Part shown: positions 26,266 to 34,767 of the stretch, in pieces
Numbering within the stretch: the first letter of the stretch is position 1
How the letters are laid out: the number at the start of each line of letters is the position of its first letter
Assembly (NCBI RefSeq): GCF_900177805.1
Contig: NZ_FXAX01000002.1
Span: forward strand, 310,001 to 374,000
Source of the DNA: Fibrobacter sp. UWB13
GTDB taxonomy: Bacteria > Fibrobacterota > Fibrobacteria > Fibrobacterales > Fibrobacteraceae
DNA length: 64,000 nucleotides
Direction: 5' to 3'
Made by a program: the position numbers and the translations under genes
The notes under the pieces: model-generated
Told to the model about the DNA's origin: nothing
The model's database searches: none
The model's input: the letters and a program-made list of their open reading frames with translations, nothing else

Positions 26266-27112
26266 CAAACTATTTTTCTACCTAGACTTTCCTTTTGTAC
26301 GCTACGCGATTATTGTCGGAACGCTCATCTCGCTATGTTCCTCGCTTTTGGGCGTCACGCTCGTTCTCAAGCGGTACTCCTACATAGGCGATGGACTTTC
26401 GCACGTCGCATTCGGAGCGCTCGCGATTGCTGCCGTTCTTAAAGTCACGAACAACATGCTCATCATTTTGCCCGTGACCGTAGCTGTTGCAATTTTACTC
26501 CTTTGCGGTAGCAGAGACTCGCGTTCGGGCATACAAATCAAGGGTGATGCCGCCATCGCCATGGTTTCGGCAGGGGCCCTTGCCATCGGCTATTTGCTGA
26601 TGAACATATTCTCGTCATCGGCAAATGTCGCGGGCGATGTCTGCACAACGCTATTCGGCTCCATGTCCATTCTTACGCTCAAGCCGACAGACGTTTACCT
26701 TTGCGTAATCCTCTCTGCAATCGTCCTCGTAACATTCGTCCTCTTTTACAACAAGATTTCCGCCATCACCTTTGACGAAAATTTTGCACGAGCGACAGGC
26801 GTCAACGTCAATTTTTTCAACCTCCTTATCGCCACCATCATCGCAGCGATTATAGTCCTTGCCATGAATCTCGTTGGCGCGTTACTCGTTTCGGCACTCG
26901 TCGTATTCCCTGCACTTTCAGCCATGCGAGTTTTCAAAAGCTTTTTCACAGTGACCGTTGCCGCAGCCGTAATTTCCGTCGTCTGTTCCCTCACCGGTAT
27001 CATCATTGCCATCCTCGCTGGAACTCCTGTAGGTTCAACGATTGTCGCCGCCAACATTGTCGCATTCCTCATCTGTTACACAACAAGTTTCATCCGCTGT
27101 AGGAGAGCTTAA
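26258..27112 (+). CDS. znuB: ZnuB-like permease of the zinc ABC importer
   Basis: 284 residues from ATG 26258. An ABC-3 family membrane protein with about eight hydrophobic segments and the family landmarks VLKRYSYIGDGLSHVAFGA near the N-terminus, NLVGALLVSALVVFPALSA and TPVGSTIVAANIVAFL. It forms the channel through which zinc crosses the inner membrane. An upstream in-frame ATG at 26243 lies within the hairpin repeat shared with 63425-63478, so I take the ATG at 26258 as the ancestral start; it overlaps znuC by 8 nt. No Shine-Dalgarno sequence is evident, which fits coupled translation. Confidence 0.92.
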   Translation: MLDKLFFYLDFPFVRYAIIVGTLISLCSSLLGVTLVLKRYSYIGDGLSHVAFGALAIAAVLKVTNNMLIILPVTVAVAILLLCGSRDSRSGIQIKGDAAIAMVSAGALAIGYLLMNIFSSSANVAGDVCTTLFGSMSILTLKPTDVYLCVILSAIVLVTFVLFYNKISAITFDENFARATGVNVNFFNLLIATIIAAIIVLAMNLVGALLVSALVVFPALSAMRVFKSFFTVTVAAAVISVVCSLTGIIIAILAGTPVGSTIVAANIVAFLICYTTSFIRCRRA

Positions 27113-27166
27113 CGTCATCCTGAGTCCCGGAACGGAGTCCGGGATAAACTCCGCGAAGGATCCATA
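27113..27166. repeat. Interspersed repeat, family C copy 1, with hairpin
   Basis: Begins GTCATCCTGAG and ends GAAGGATCC, as does 41088-41127. Inside, TCCCGGA/TCCGGGA forms a perfect 7-bp stem around a 6-nt loop. It lies between znuB and the next gene of the same operon. Confidence 0.6.
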
Positions 27167-27184
27167 TTTTTTGGAGATCAAATT

Positions 27185-27604
27185 TTGCATAAGTTATTTA
27201 CAATTTTTCTTCTACTCCTTTTCACGACCTCGACATTCGCCAAGGAAAATTCCAGCAATGCCGACATTGACCTCACACGTATGAGCAGTACCATGGTCTA
27301 TTCGATGGTCTACCAAATGGTCACCGACCCTCAAAAATACGTCGGCAAGCGCATCAAAATGAAGGGAGCCTTTTCGAGCTATTTCGATGAAGAAGCAAAC
27401 CAACGTTTTTTCGGTTGCGTTATCAAGGACGCCCTCGCCTGTTGTTCTCAAGGTCTCGCATTTGAGCTAGCCAAGCCACGCAAGTTTCCAAGCGAATACC
27501 CATCCGAAGGCACATCCATCACCATCATCGGCACATTTGAATTTGAAAAAGTAGAAGACGGCATCGGTTTCCCAATAATCAAAGATGCCAAAATGTTCAG
27601 ATAA
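27185..27604 (+). CDS. Small exported Cys-containing protein associated with zinc uptake
   Basis: 139 residues starting at TTG 27185, with GGAG 8 nt upstream; no ATG or GTG start would keep the clear signal peptide (MHKLFTIFLLLLFTTSTFA). The mature part has a conserved-looking core: DPQKYVGKRIKMKGAF, then FFGCVIKDALACCSQG with three cysteines, then GTSITIIGTFE. The strand pattern resembles a small OB-type beta-barrel. From memory, similar proteins accompany zinc/manganese ABC importers in clostridia and spirochaetes. Position within the zinc operon supports a periplasmic metal-related role. The exact function is unknown. Confidence 0.8.
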   Translation: MHKLFTIFLLLLFTTSTFAKENSSNADIDLTRMSSTMVYSMVYQMVTDPQKYVGKRIKMKGAFSSYFDEEANQRFFGCVIKDALACCSQGLAFELAKPRKFPSEYPSEGTSITIIGTFEFEKVEDGIGFPIIKDAKMFR

Positions 27605-27629
27605 GATTTCACCCATACAAAGGATAAAA

Positions 27630-28130
27630 ATGAAAATCAAACATCTCTCTCTTGCCGCGTTCTGCGCGTTCTTTGCCGCATGTAGCGACAGCAATTCCAC
27701 CTCCACCGATCAGCACGAACACTTCGAAGCCGAAGGTTGGAACCTCTACTGGCCCGACTGGAAACTTGCCTACAGCGTTTACCAGGGCAAAGAAGACAAG
27801 AGCCTCGAAACGCTCCGTGTCAATGCAAATTGCCTTAGCGAGCATTTGACGGTCAAGTTCCTCGATGATGAAAAGAAAGAAGTTTCCGCACCCAAGGACG
27901 ACGAGCACACACTCGGCTGGAGCATTGGCGATGAATCCATCCTCGACATCGAAGCATGTGGCAGTTGGGGCTTCCACCTGAAAGGCGTCAAGGAAGGCGA
28001 AACAACGTTGACGCTCAAGGTCAAGCACCACGATCACGCCGACGCACGTACGCCGGAAATCCGCATCATTGTTGACAAAGCCTTGAAGGCAGAAGATTGC
28101 CCGTTCCAGGACGATGACGACGATGAATAA
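27630..28130 (+). CDS. His/Asp-rich lipoprotein of the zinc operon
   Basis: 166 residues from ATG 27630, with AAAGGA upstream. Lipoprotein signal peptide with lipobox FFAAC. Metal-type clusters are HEHFEAEG just after the lipidated Cys, HHDHADA near residue 143 and a C-terminal poly-Asp tail. I do not recognise the central domain, which has alternating strands and could be an Ig-like beta-sandwich. It sits between the small exported protein and the TonB-dependent receptor, so a periplasmic or outer-membrane zinc-binding partner is a reasonable inference. The stop overlaps the receptor start. Confidence 0.8.
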   Translation: MKIKHLSLAAFCAFFAACSDSNSTSTDQHEHFEAEGWNLYWPDWKLAYSVYQGKEDKSLETLRVNANCLSEHLTVKFLDDEKKEVSAPKDDEHTLGWSIGDESILDIEACGSWGFHLKGVKEGETTLTLKVKHHDHADARTPEIRIIVDKALKAEDCPFQDDDDDE

Positions 28131-30093
28131 CACCCTTTTTAGGGCTGTCATGGGGAGCCTCCTTTGCGGAGGCTTCCTTCATTTTTCTTTTGCCCAAGAA
28201 TTTATCCAAGATTTAGGCAATTCAACAGTTGTCGCTGAACAATCTAGCGAAACAATTTTAAACGGCCTCCGCGAAGACGAAGTTTTAAAAGACGAAAAGC
28301 TCGACCGCAAAATTTCTACAACTATCGCAGAGACTATAAAAAACGAGCCTGATATCGCCATCCGCTCCATGGGTCCTGCCGCCGCACGCCCCGTCATCAA
28401 AGGGCTTTCAGGCAGTCACGTCACGCTTACCGAAGACGGTTCCTTTTGCGGAGACATGAGCGCTACCTCGCCCGATCACGCCGTTGCATCCGAAGTCCTG
28501 ACCGCACACAAATTGCGCATCACGCGCGGGCCGCAAATTCTCGCACAATCTTTCGCCACCGCAGGCGGAGTCATTCAAGTCAATCATCAAGACATTCCCT
28601 ACGATGATTCGCTTTTCCACGGCCACATCGCGAACTACGCCGAAACAGGCCAACCGGGATTCGCAACCGTTATCAGCGCAAACGCAAGCGTTCACGGCGT
28701 TTCGCTCAAAGGTGAAGTTTCCGCACGTAACATGGGCGATATGGAAACATCCAAAGGCACGCTCAAAAATACGGATATCGAAAACAGGAGTATTGCCATC
28801 GGCGCCGCCTACAGCCTTGACCGTTTCAAGTTTGGAGCCTCATTCCGTTCCTTCAATTCCGATTACGGCATTCCCGGCGGATTCATCGGTGGTCACCCCA
28901 ACGGTGTAGACATTGAACTATCCAAACGCGATTTTACTTTGCAAGGACTGCACATTCCCGCAGCCCGCCCCGACACACTCAACGTTATCTTCCGTTACAA
29001 TCAATACCACCACAAGGAATTTGAGACAAAGAAATACGTCGGTGCAGAATTTGCGGTCAATCAAGCAAACTTGCGCATTGAAAAATTCATCGCCAATAGC
29101 AATCCATTTTTCGGCATTCGCCTCGGCACAGAACTCGACAGCCGCTCTGTCGAAATGGGTGGTTACGTCTTTACGCCTCCCACCAATTCTTACGCTGCAT
29201 CGCTATTTTCCATCGCTAGCTTAAGCGGATGGGATGGTTTAGAAATCACCTTATCCGCACGACTGGGCGGAGCATTTTTTAGGCCACGCGAAAGTGTCGT
29301 TGCAGACAAAGACGCCATCGAAGACCGCAATTTTGTACTATGGGCATTCGCTGCCGAATTTTCACAAATCGTCGCCCCCGGGAAATTTCTGACACTTGAT
29401 GTATTCCGCACCACGCGCGCCCCGACCATCGAAGAACTCTACAACCAAGGCCCGCATCTCGCCGCCTACACCTACGAACGCGGCTACCACAAGCTCGACG
29501 CCGAAAGCGGTTACGGAGCAGAACTCGAATTTCGAGATTACGGCGAGCACTTCAACTGGCGAGCATCAACGCACATCACGTGGTTCCTGAATCACCTTGC
29601 GCCACGCGCCACTGGAGACACCAACTGGTCCCAACTTTTGCCGATTTATCAAGTCAGCGGCGACGACGCGCTCCTCATGGGTGCAAACGCATCCATCGAG
29701 ACTTCTGCAGAGCAGGGATTCTATGCCCAAACAGGCGCAGGTTATGTTTGTGGATTCTACCAGAACGAAAACTGGAGCGACATGCCACAAATTCCGCCGT
29801 TCCATTTTCACGCCGAAATGGCTTACATCTGGCAACACGTCCGCGCAGGAATCAACACGGAATTTGCGCTCGCGCAAAACCGCCTAGACCGCTACGAACA
29901 ACGCACACCCGGCTACGTCACGTTCGGTGCGCTACTGGAATTCCATTGGGCACTCACGCTCGCCGACTACAGCATCATCCTCCGTGGCGATAACTTGTTC
30001 AATGCCGATGTCCGCAACCATCTTTCGCGCCTCAAATCCGTCATGCCCGATAAAGGACGCAATATAAGCATCCTCGCCAAGGTCGAGTTCTAA
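28123..30093 (+). CDS. TonB-dependent outer-membrane receptor, ZnuD-like (zinc)
   Basis: 656 residues from ATG 28123; ATG 28114 would add three residues. Sec signal peptide ending near FSFAQ. The plug domain shows the pattern I associate with ZnuD-type receptors: ETIKNEPDIAIRSMG, RPVIKGLSG, then SPDHAVASEVL and a RGPQILAQS-F-ATAGGVIQVN core. The remainder alternates amphipathic strands and ends ISILAKVEF with a terminal Phe, as outer-membrane barrels do. It imports zinc, or a zinc carrier, across the outer membrane using TonB energy. It overlaps the upstream lipoprotein gene and is the last gene of the operon. Confidence 0.9.
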   Translation: MNNTLFRAVMGSLLCGGFLHFSFAQEFIQDLGNSTVVAEQSSETILNGLREDEVLKDEKLDRKISTTIAETIKNEPDIAIRSMGPAAARPVIKGLSGSHVTLTEDGSFCGDMSATSPDHAVASEVLTAHKLRITRGPQILAQSFATAGGVIQVNHQDIPYDDSLFHGHIANYAETGQPGFATVISANASVHGVSLKGEVSARNMGDMETSKGTLKNTDIENRSIAIGAAYSLDRFKFGASFRSFNSDYGIPGGFIGGHPNGVDIELSKRDFTLQGLHIPAARPDTLNVIFRYNQYHHKEFETKKYVGAEFAVNQANLRIEKFIANSNPFFGIRLGTELDSRSVEMGGYVFTPPTNSYAASLFSIASLSGWDGLEITLSARLGGAFFRPRESVVADKDAIEDRNFVLWAFAAEFSQIVAPGKFLTLDVFRTTRAPTIEELYNQGPHLAAYTYERGYHKLDAESGYGAELEFRDYGEHFNWRASTHITWFLNHLAPRATGDTNWSQLLPIYQVSGDDALLMGANASIETSAEQGFYAQTGAGYVCGFYQNENWSDMPQIPPFHFHAEMAYIWQHVRAGINTEFALAQNRLDRYEQRTPGYVTFGALLEFHWALTLADYSIILRGDNLFNADVRNHLSRLKSVMPDKGRNISILAKVEF

Positions 30094-30109
30094 AAACGAT
30101 TATTCGCAT

Positions 30110-30141
30110 TGTCCCCCCGGTCACTATGCCGGGGTCGCCAT
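30110..30141. repeat. Short hairpin repeat, family A copy 2
   Basis: CCCCCGG-tcactatg-CCGGGG stem flanked by TTGTC and CGCCAT, the counterpart of 22021-22052. It lies just after the zinc operon and could act as its terminator, although no T-tract follows. Confidence 0.55.
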
Positions 30142-30190
30142 TCCCTATTACATAAAGTGCCACCATATGGTCTTTCTCGCGCGATATTTG

Positions 30191-30196
30191 TATATT
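30191..30196 (+). promoter_or_regulatory. Candidate -10 (TATATT) of the DUF58 gene
   Basis: TTTGTATATTCTTT lies 26 nt before the ATG at 30223. It is the same extended string seen upstream of 21312, 39166, 47650, 55993 and 57945. Confidence 0.4.
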
Positions 30197-30222
30197 CTTT
30201 AGCGTAAAAAAGAAGAATTACG

Positions 30223-31128
30223 ATGGCCGATAAAGAATTGCTTGATAAAGAAGTTTTAAAGACCGTTAGCCGCATTGAACTTTCTGTGCGCGGCACGCTC
30301 GACACCGTGATGACCGGAGCTTACCACAGTTCCTTCAAAGGGAACGGTATGGAATTCAGCGAAGTTCGCGAATACATGCCCGGCGATGACGTTCGCACAA
30401 TTGACTGGAACGTGACCGCCCGAACCGGCACGCCTTACGTCAAAAAGTTCATCGAAGAACGCGAAATGACCATGCTCCTCATGGTCGATGCTTCAAGCAG
30501 CTCCGAATTCGGTTCTGGCAAGCAAATGAAAGGTGAAGTCATGGCAACGCTCACGGCTCTCCTCGCCTTTGCGGCCATCAAGAATAACGACAAGGTCGGC
30601 CTCCTCATTTATACCGATCAGGTCGAACTTTTCATCCCGCCTGAGAAAGGCCGCAAGCACGTGTTGCGCCTCATCCGCGAAATTCTTTACTTCAAGCCGC
30701 AACACCATGGCACCAATACGCAAGTAGCATTGGAATATGCCGGCAAGATTTTGAACCGCAAAGCTGTCGTTGTCGTAATGAGTGACTTTTTGGATGAAGG
30801 TTTCGAAAACGCATTCAAGATTTTGCGCAAGCGCCATGACGTTCTCGCCGTGTCCGTCGTTGACCCGCGCGAAATGGAACTTCCGCCCGCAGGCCTCGTA
30901 GAACTCGAAGACCCCGAAACCGGTGAAACGCTTTTAATCGACACCGGCGATGCCGCCTTCCGCGAAGCATTCGCTCGCGAAGCCAAACGTCAAGGCAAAG
31001 CGACCAAGGAACTATTCCAGCGCATGTCGATTGACTTTGTTCGCATCGAGACGCACGACGACTTCAAGGAAACCGTCGCCCCGCTCATCGAGCACTTCCG
31101 CCGCCGCGCTCGCGCTGCCAGCAGATAA
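30223..31128 (+). CDS. DUF58 protein (vWA-like partner of MoxR ATPases)
   Basis: 301 residues, no membrane span. The DUF58 core is clear: GAYHSSFKGNGMEFSEVREY, PGDDVRTIDWNVTARTG and YVKKFIEEREMTMLLMVDAS. The last leads into a von Willebrand factor A-like half with a degenerate MIDAS (DASSSS) and VVVMSDFLDEG. Such proteins normally sit beside MoxR AAA+ ATPases and BatA-type vWA proteins and are thought to form MoxR substrate or metal-insertion complexes. Here it stands alone, 21 kb from the moxR gene at 52581 and 27 kb from the BatD-like gene at 57945. The start has a weak AAGAAG upstream. Confidence 0.92.
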   Translation: MADKELLDKEVLKTVSRIELSVRGTLDTVMTGAYHSSFKGNGMEFSEVREYMPGDDVRTIDWNVTARTGTPYVKKFIEEREMTMLLMVDASSSSEFGSGKQMKGEVMATLTALLAFAAIKNNDKVGLLIYTDQVELFIPPEKGRKHVLRLIREILYFKPQHHGTNTQVALEYAGKILNRKAVVVVMSDFLDEGFENAFKILRKRHDVLAVSVVDPREMELPPAGLVELEDPETGETLLIDTGDAAFREAFAREAKRQGKATKELFQRMSIDFVRIETHDDFKETVAPLIEHFRRRARAASR

Positions 31129-31177
31129 CGCGAAAGCCGCAAGAATGTAGTTCCTTTTTATCCTTTGCACTTTTCAC

Positions 31178-31197
31178 CACGCCAATCCATTGGCGTG
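31178..31197. repeat. Inverted repeat between convergent genes
   Basis: CACGCCAA-tcca-TTGGCGTG, an 8-bp perfect stem between the DUF58 gene and the convergent lipoprotein gene. Neither side has a T-tract directly after the stem, so terminator function is uncertain. Confidence 0.5.
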
Positions 31198-31245
31198 TCA
31201 CTGCTATTGGCAAGAAAAAGTAACCCATATCGAGCACAACAACAT

Positions 31246-33816
31246 TTACAAATCCTTAACACACCGAAGCGACGCTCCAGCACGCTTATTCATTTTAAAA
31301 CTATAATAGTTTTCTCCAATCACAGCCTTATAGCATTCATTACTACTTCCGCGATTAGGCACAATCTGATCCACTGTAGTCAATATAATTTGCTTATTCA
31401 AATCACGGAATTCACAATTCCTTCCAGCAGACCAATACCCAGCTGGGAGAGCATTAAAACCATACAAATCTTCATTCACACCATCGTCCCAAAAATCCAC
31501 GGACTTCAACCCGACACCCTTCGCCAAATCTCCATTATTGGCATCATCAAATTCCATCAAGATTTCCAATTCATTCATTGTTGGAACATGCCACCCATCA
31601 GGGCAAATACCCTGAACAGGCAAACATATATCAAGATATGCATTTTTGTCATTATAGGACGAATCCAAATTCAACGCAGCACTCCATGAATAAAGACGGC
31701 CGTACTTTGTACAAGATTCAGCTTCATTATCATAGCACCACGAATTTCCAGCAAGATTCAACGTCGATAAACTATCAGAATAATTTAAATTTTCCGCCAT
31801 CCATACCTGATTGCCTATGGTTACAACTTTATATTTCCGCCCATCACGTGGGTCTGTAATTGAGCCATCTATTATTTCGACAGGAGACGGTCGAGATGCT
31901 AAAACAGAATCTGTGCATCGATACAACTTTTTAGTTTCTTCAATTATATGAATTAACATCGATTCACGAGAAACTTCCCTCACAACATAATTAGAATCTG
32001 CATCAAAATCACATATATAAAAATAGCTCACATCAAAAGCATTAAACCCATCATTTCTAAACCGATCTCGCGGAAATTCACAAGGTCCTTGTTTTGCCAT
32101 ATACGCTTTTCTAAACGCATTTATGGCCGTCTTCTTATCAGTCTTTACAAAACTATAAGAGTCCCCTTTTTTCTGGCATCGATAAAGATTATTTTTATAA
32201 GAAACAAATCGCAACTCATCATTGTCTTTACAAGGTTCCTGTTTTCCCCAAAACTCATATTCTTGAGCACGAGTCGAATCAGTCTCTTTAAAAGTGTAAG
32301 CCCAAACACCTCTTCTAAGCTCTACACTATCACAAATATAATAGCTAGAATCCGTTTTCACTACACGATAACGGTCACTCTCACGATCACAGGATTTTTC
32401 AGAAGCTAAAAATTTATACTCATCATTTATCGGTTGCCAGGATTTTGTCGTACAAACGTACTCTTTACCATGCAATGTATCAATAGTCCATAATTCTCCG
32501 ACAGAACACACATTTAAGTAATAACTTAATGTATCTTGATTGAATGCGTTCCAAGTCGATCTATACGCATCACATTGATAAACGGTTCCCCTAAACACAC
32601 CCTTTGTGTGACCACACCCCGAACAACACTTGCCCAAATAATGATTCAGCACAACTTGCTCACTAGATACAGACCAATGGTCTTCATATTGTTCAAGACT
32701 CTTATAATATTCTTCGTATCCTATATTTTTTGACTTGAGCATTATACGGTGATCGCAAGTATAATGGACGCTATCAACATCTTCATATACGTAGGCTTCA
32801 GCTCCTGAATAACTGCAACTACCAAGTTTCTTTTCGCGTTCCGTCAACAAACGTTTAAATGGCCACAAATTATTATCACAAATAACAGAATCTCCAAAGA
32901 ACACCGATTTTTCATTTAAAATCGCATAAGCTGACCAATTTGGATCGCATTTTTCTAGACCATATAAATAATCTATCAAACCACTATAAATCTGCCAAGC
33001 CATCATTGTACTATTTGGATCACCCCACTTTCGATCCCACAAAAATTTTTTATAAAATCCAAGCCAATTATCTAACAAATTATCGGCAATAGCCACTTTC
33101 GTTTCTGCATCATCCCAACTGCCATCAGCAAAATCTTTTCTAAAACTAGAAATCCACTTATCCTGCAATTGCAAAGAATCACCTTCCATAAAAATAACAG
33201 GCACCATTATATCATCATTTTTATTTTGAATTTTTTCCAATGGTATATTCACAAATGATCCCGATTCAAGCAGAGACAGTTCCTTTTGTATTTCATTCGA
33301 AGCAATCGATTTTGCCGCTGCAAAAGGGAAACCTTCTTTTACAAGATTTTTCACCCTGAGCACTTCAAGATGATTAACCAATCGTACAAGAACACTATCC
33401 ACATTCGAGATATCCGTCAATGTTTCAAAAGAAAAAGACGTTTCCAATTTACCAACAGAAGTCCATATTCCATCTACAGAAATCTTGACATACGGAGACT
33501 TATAAGATCTTTTCGGGAAAAAGAATTTACCCCCTTCGATATCCCCCTCTATTTTCGTTCCTTCATTCAAAGAACTATCAAGTTCAGTAACATAAACATT
33601 TTTTGCTTTAAAATAATATTCAGAAATACTAATTTTTCCCGATAAAATACGGTTCTGCAGTGGGAAATCTCCATACAAATTATGATTTTTTACCACTTCA
33701 TAATCCGTGTCCGCATTTTCATAATACATATCTTCATAATAGCACCCAACAAGTCCAAAAAGGATTATGGCAAGGAACGCAAACACGCTTTTTTTTCGAT
33801 TCAACAAAAAATACAT
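31246..33816 (-). CDS. Large FISUMP-domain lipoprotein
   Basis: 856 residues from ATG 33816, preceded by GAGGG at 7 nt; an ATG at 33837 is less well placed. Signal peptide with lipobox LVGC. The middle (about 340-640) contains repeated modules of roughly 50 residues, each with a Cys pair and an aromatic motif such as YxC (YQCD, YVCT, YICD, YRCQ). The C-terminal ~190 residues are a FISUMP domain: DPRDGRKYKVVTIGNQVWM, AENLNY, WCYDNE, YGRLYSW, CPDGWHVPT, LPAGYW and a final LRCVK. FISUMP lipoproteins are abundant in Fibrobacter, and their function is unknown. It overlaps the upstream lipoprotein gene by 16 nt. Confidence 0.9.
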   Translation of the reverse strand: MYFLLNRKKSVFAFLAIILFGLVGCYYEDMYYENADTDYEVVKNHNLYGDFPLQNRILSGKISISEYYFKAKNVYVTELDSSLNEGTKIEGDIEGGKFFFPKRSYKSPYVKISVDGIWTSVGKLETSFSFETLTDISNVDSVLVRLVNHLEVLRVKNLVKEGFPFAAAKSIASNEIQKELSLLESGSFVNIPLEKIQNKNDDIMVPVIFMEGDSLQLQDKWISSFRKDFADGSWDDAETKVAIADNLLDNWLGFYKKFLWDRKWGDPNSTMMAWQIYSGLIDYLYGLEKCDPNWSAYAILNEKSVFFGDSVICDNNLWPFKRLLTEREKKLGSCSYSGAEAYVYEDVDSVHYTCDHRIMLKSKNIGYEEYYKSLEQYEDHWSVSSEQVVLNHYLGKCCSGCGHTKGVFRGTVYQCDAYRSTWNAFNQDTLSYYLNVCSVGELWTIDTLHGKEYVCTTKSWQPINDEYKFLASEKSCDRESDRYRVVKTDSSYYICDSVELRRGVWAYTFKETDSTRAQEYEFWGKQEPCKDNDELRFVSYKNNLYRCQKKGDSYSFVKTDKKTAINAFRKAYMAKQGPCEFPRDRFRNDGFNAFDVSYFYICDFDADSNYVVREVSRESMLIHIIEETKKLYRCTDSVLASRPSPVEIIDGSITDPRDGRKYKVVTIGNQVWMAENLNYSDSLSTLNLAGNSWCYDNEAESCTKYGRLYSWSAALNLDSSYNDKNAYLDICLPVQGICPDGWHVPTMNELEILMEFDDANNGDLAKGVGLKSVDFWDDGVNEDLYGFNALPAGYWSAGRNCEFRDLNKQIILTTVDQIVPNRGSSNECYKAVIGENYYSFKMNKRAGASLRCVKDL

Positions 33817-34457
33817 TTTATATCCCTCTGTTGGCATTCTTCATCACCCTTTTGAACATCCATATCAAACAAAAAATCTTTTTTATCAATTTTCAAACGA
33901 AAATGATACTGTTTTGTAACATCACAATCATAGCCATCTTCTCTAGAATAAAAACTTGTTGATGGGTCCAAAATTTCAAATTTACCCTTGTTCAAAAGCT
34001 TTACATCACTATAATCGTCATTACGAACAATCACTTTTTGGGCATTTTTGCAATTAAAATCACTACAACCATAGATTTCAACTAGGATAGAATTTAGGGT
34101 TCTACCATTATAATAATCATTAGGATTACCATCAAATACAATACTTAAACTTATCGAAAAGGGTTCATTAGATTTATTCAGCGTTCCCGAAACAAGGACT
34201 ACATTAGAGAGAGAATCTTCTGACTTCGTTTTTAATTCACTACTAAGAGGTGTATAATTTCTAAAATAATAAGCATCGTATAAATTTTCTTTTTTTATAA
34301 ACTCAAGTAATGCGGAGTCTGCAGATTTCCATGATGCAGATTTCACCACAACACGATCAATATTATTTTTTACCGTATAATAATCGTACTGAGAACCGCA
34401 ACCTTCAAGAGAATAGGCTGCCCAAAAACACAATAGCACGCAACAAAAAAGTTTCAT
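33801..34457 (-). CDS. Hypothetical lipoprotein, 218 residues
   Basis: From ATG 34457 the protein begins with a lipoprotein signal peptide (MKLFCCVLLCFWAAYS, lipobox LEGC). Upstream in-frame ATGs would bury this signal behind another hydrophobic stretch and are rejected. The mature domain is Ser/Asn/Asp-rich with scattered cysteines (CSDFNCKNAQ, CDVTKQ, ECQQRDIKCIFC). I do not recognise a family. Its 3' end overlaps the FISUMP lipoprotein start, so the two are cotranscribed and probably work together at the outer membrane. Confidence 0.75.
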   Translation of the reverse strand: MKLFCCVLLCFWAAYSLEGCGSQYDYYTVKNNIDRVVVKSASWKSADSALLEFIKKENLYDAYYFRNYTPLSSELKTKSEDSLSNVVLVSGTLNKSNEPFSISLSIVFDGNPNDYYNGRTLNSILVEIYGCSDFNCKNAQKVIVRNDDYSDVKLLNKGKFEILDPSTSFYSREDGYDCDVTKQYHFRLKIDKKDFLFDMDVQKGDEECQQRDIKCIFC

Positions 34458-34767
34458 ATTTAACAAATCCATAGCAATAATGGCTATATAAAAAATATAT
34501 CTTTTTGAAAAAATATATACGTTTTTCATCGCCGTTATTAAACCGTTCATCCGTCAAATTTGTTCGGGTTCTTGATTTAAACAAATTCTAGTTTCAAAGA
34601 TTTAAATTCAGAAATACTTTCAAATTCCATTTCAAATAAAAACAAATATTGCTATTAGACTCACACTCTGCGAGCCTAAACTACAACTTTTTTCTTCAGT
34701 AACCCTTCTTGGATTCTACATGAAGCAAATATTTTGAACTTTATTACAAGGAATGGAGTAACACTAA

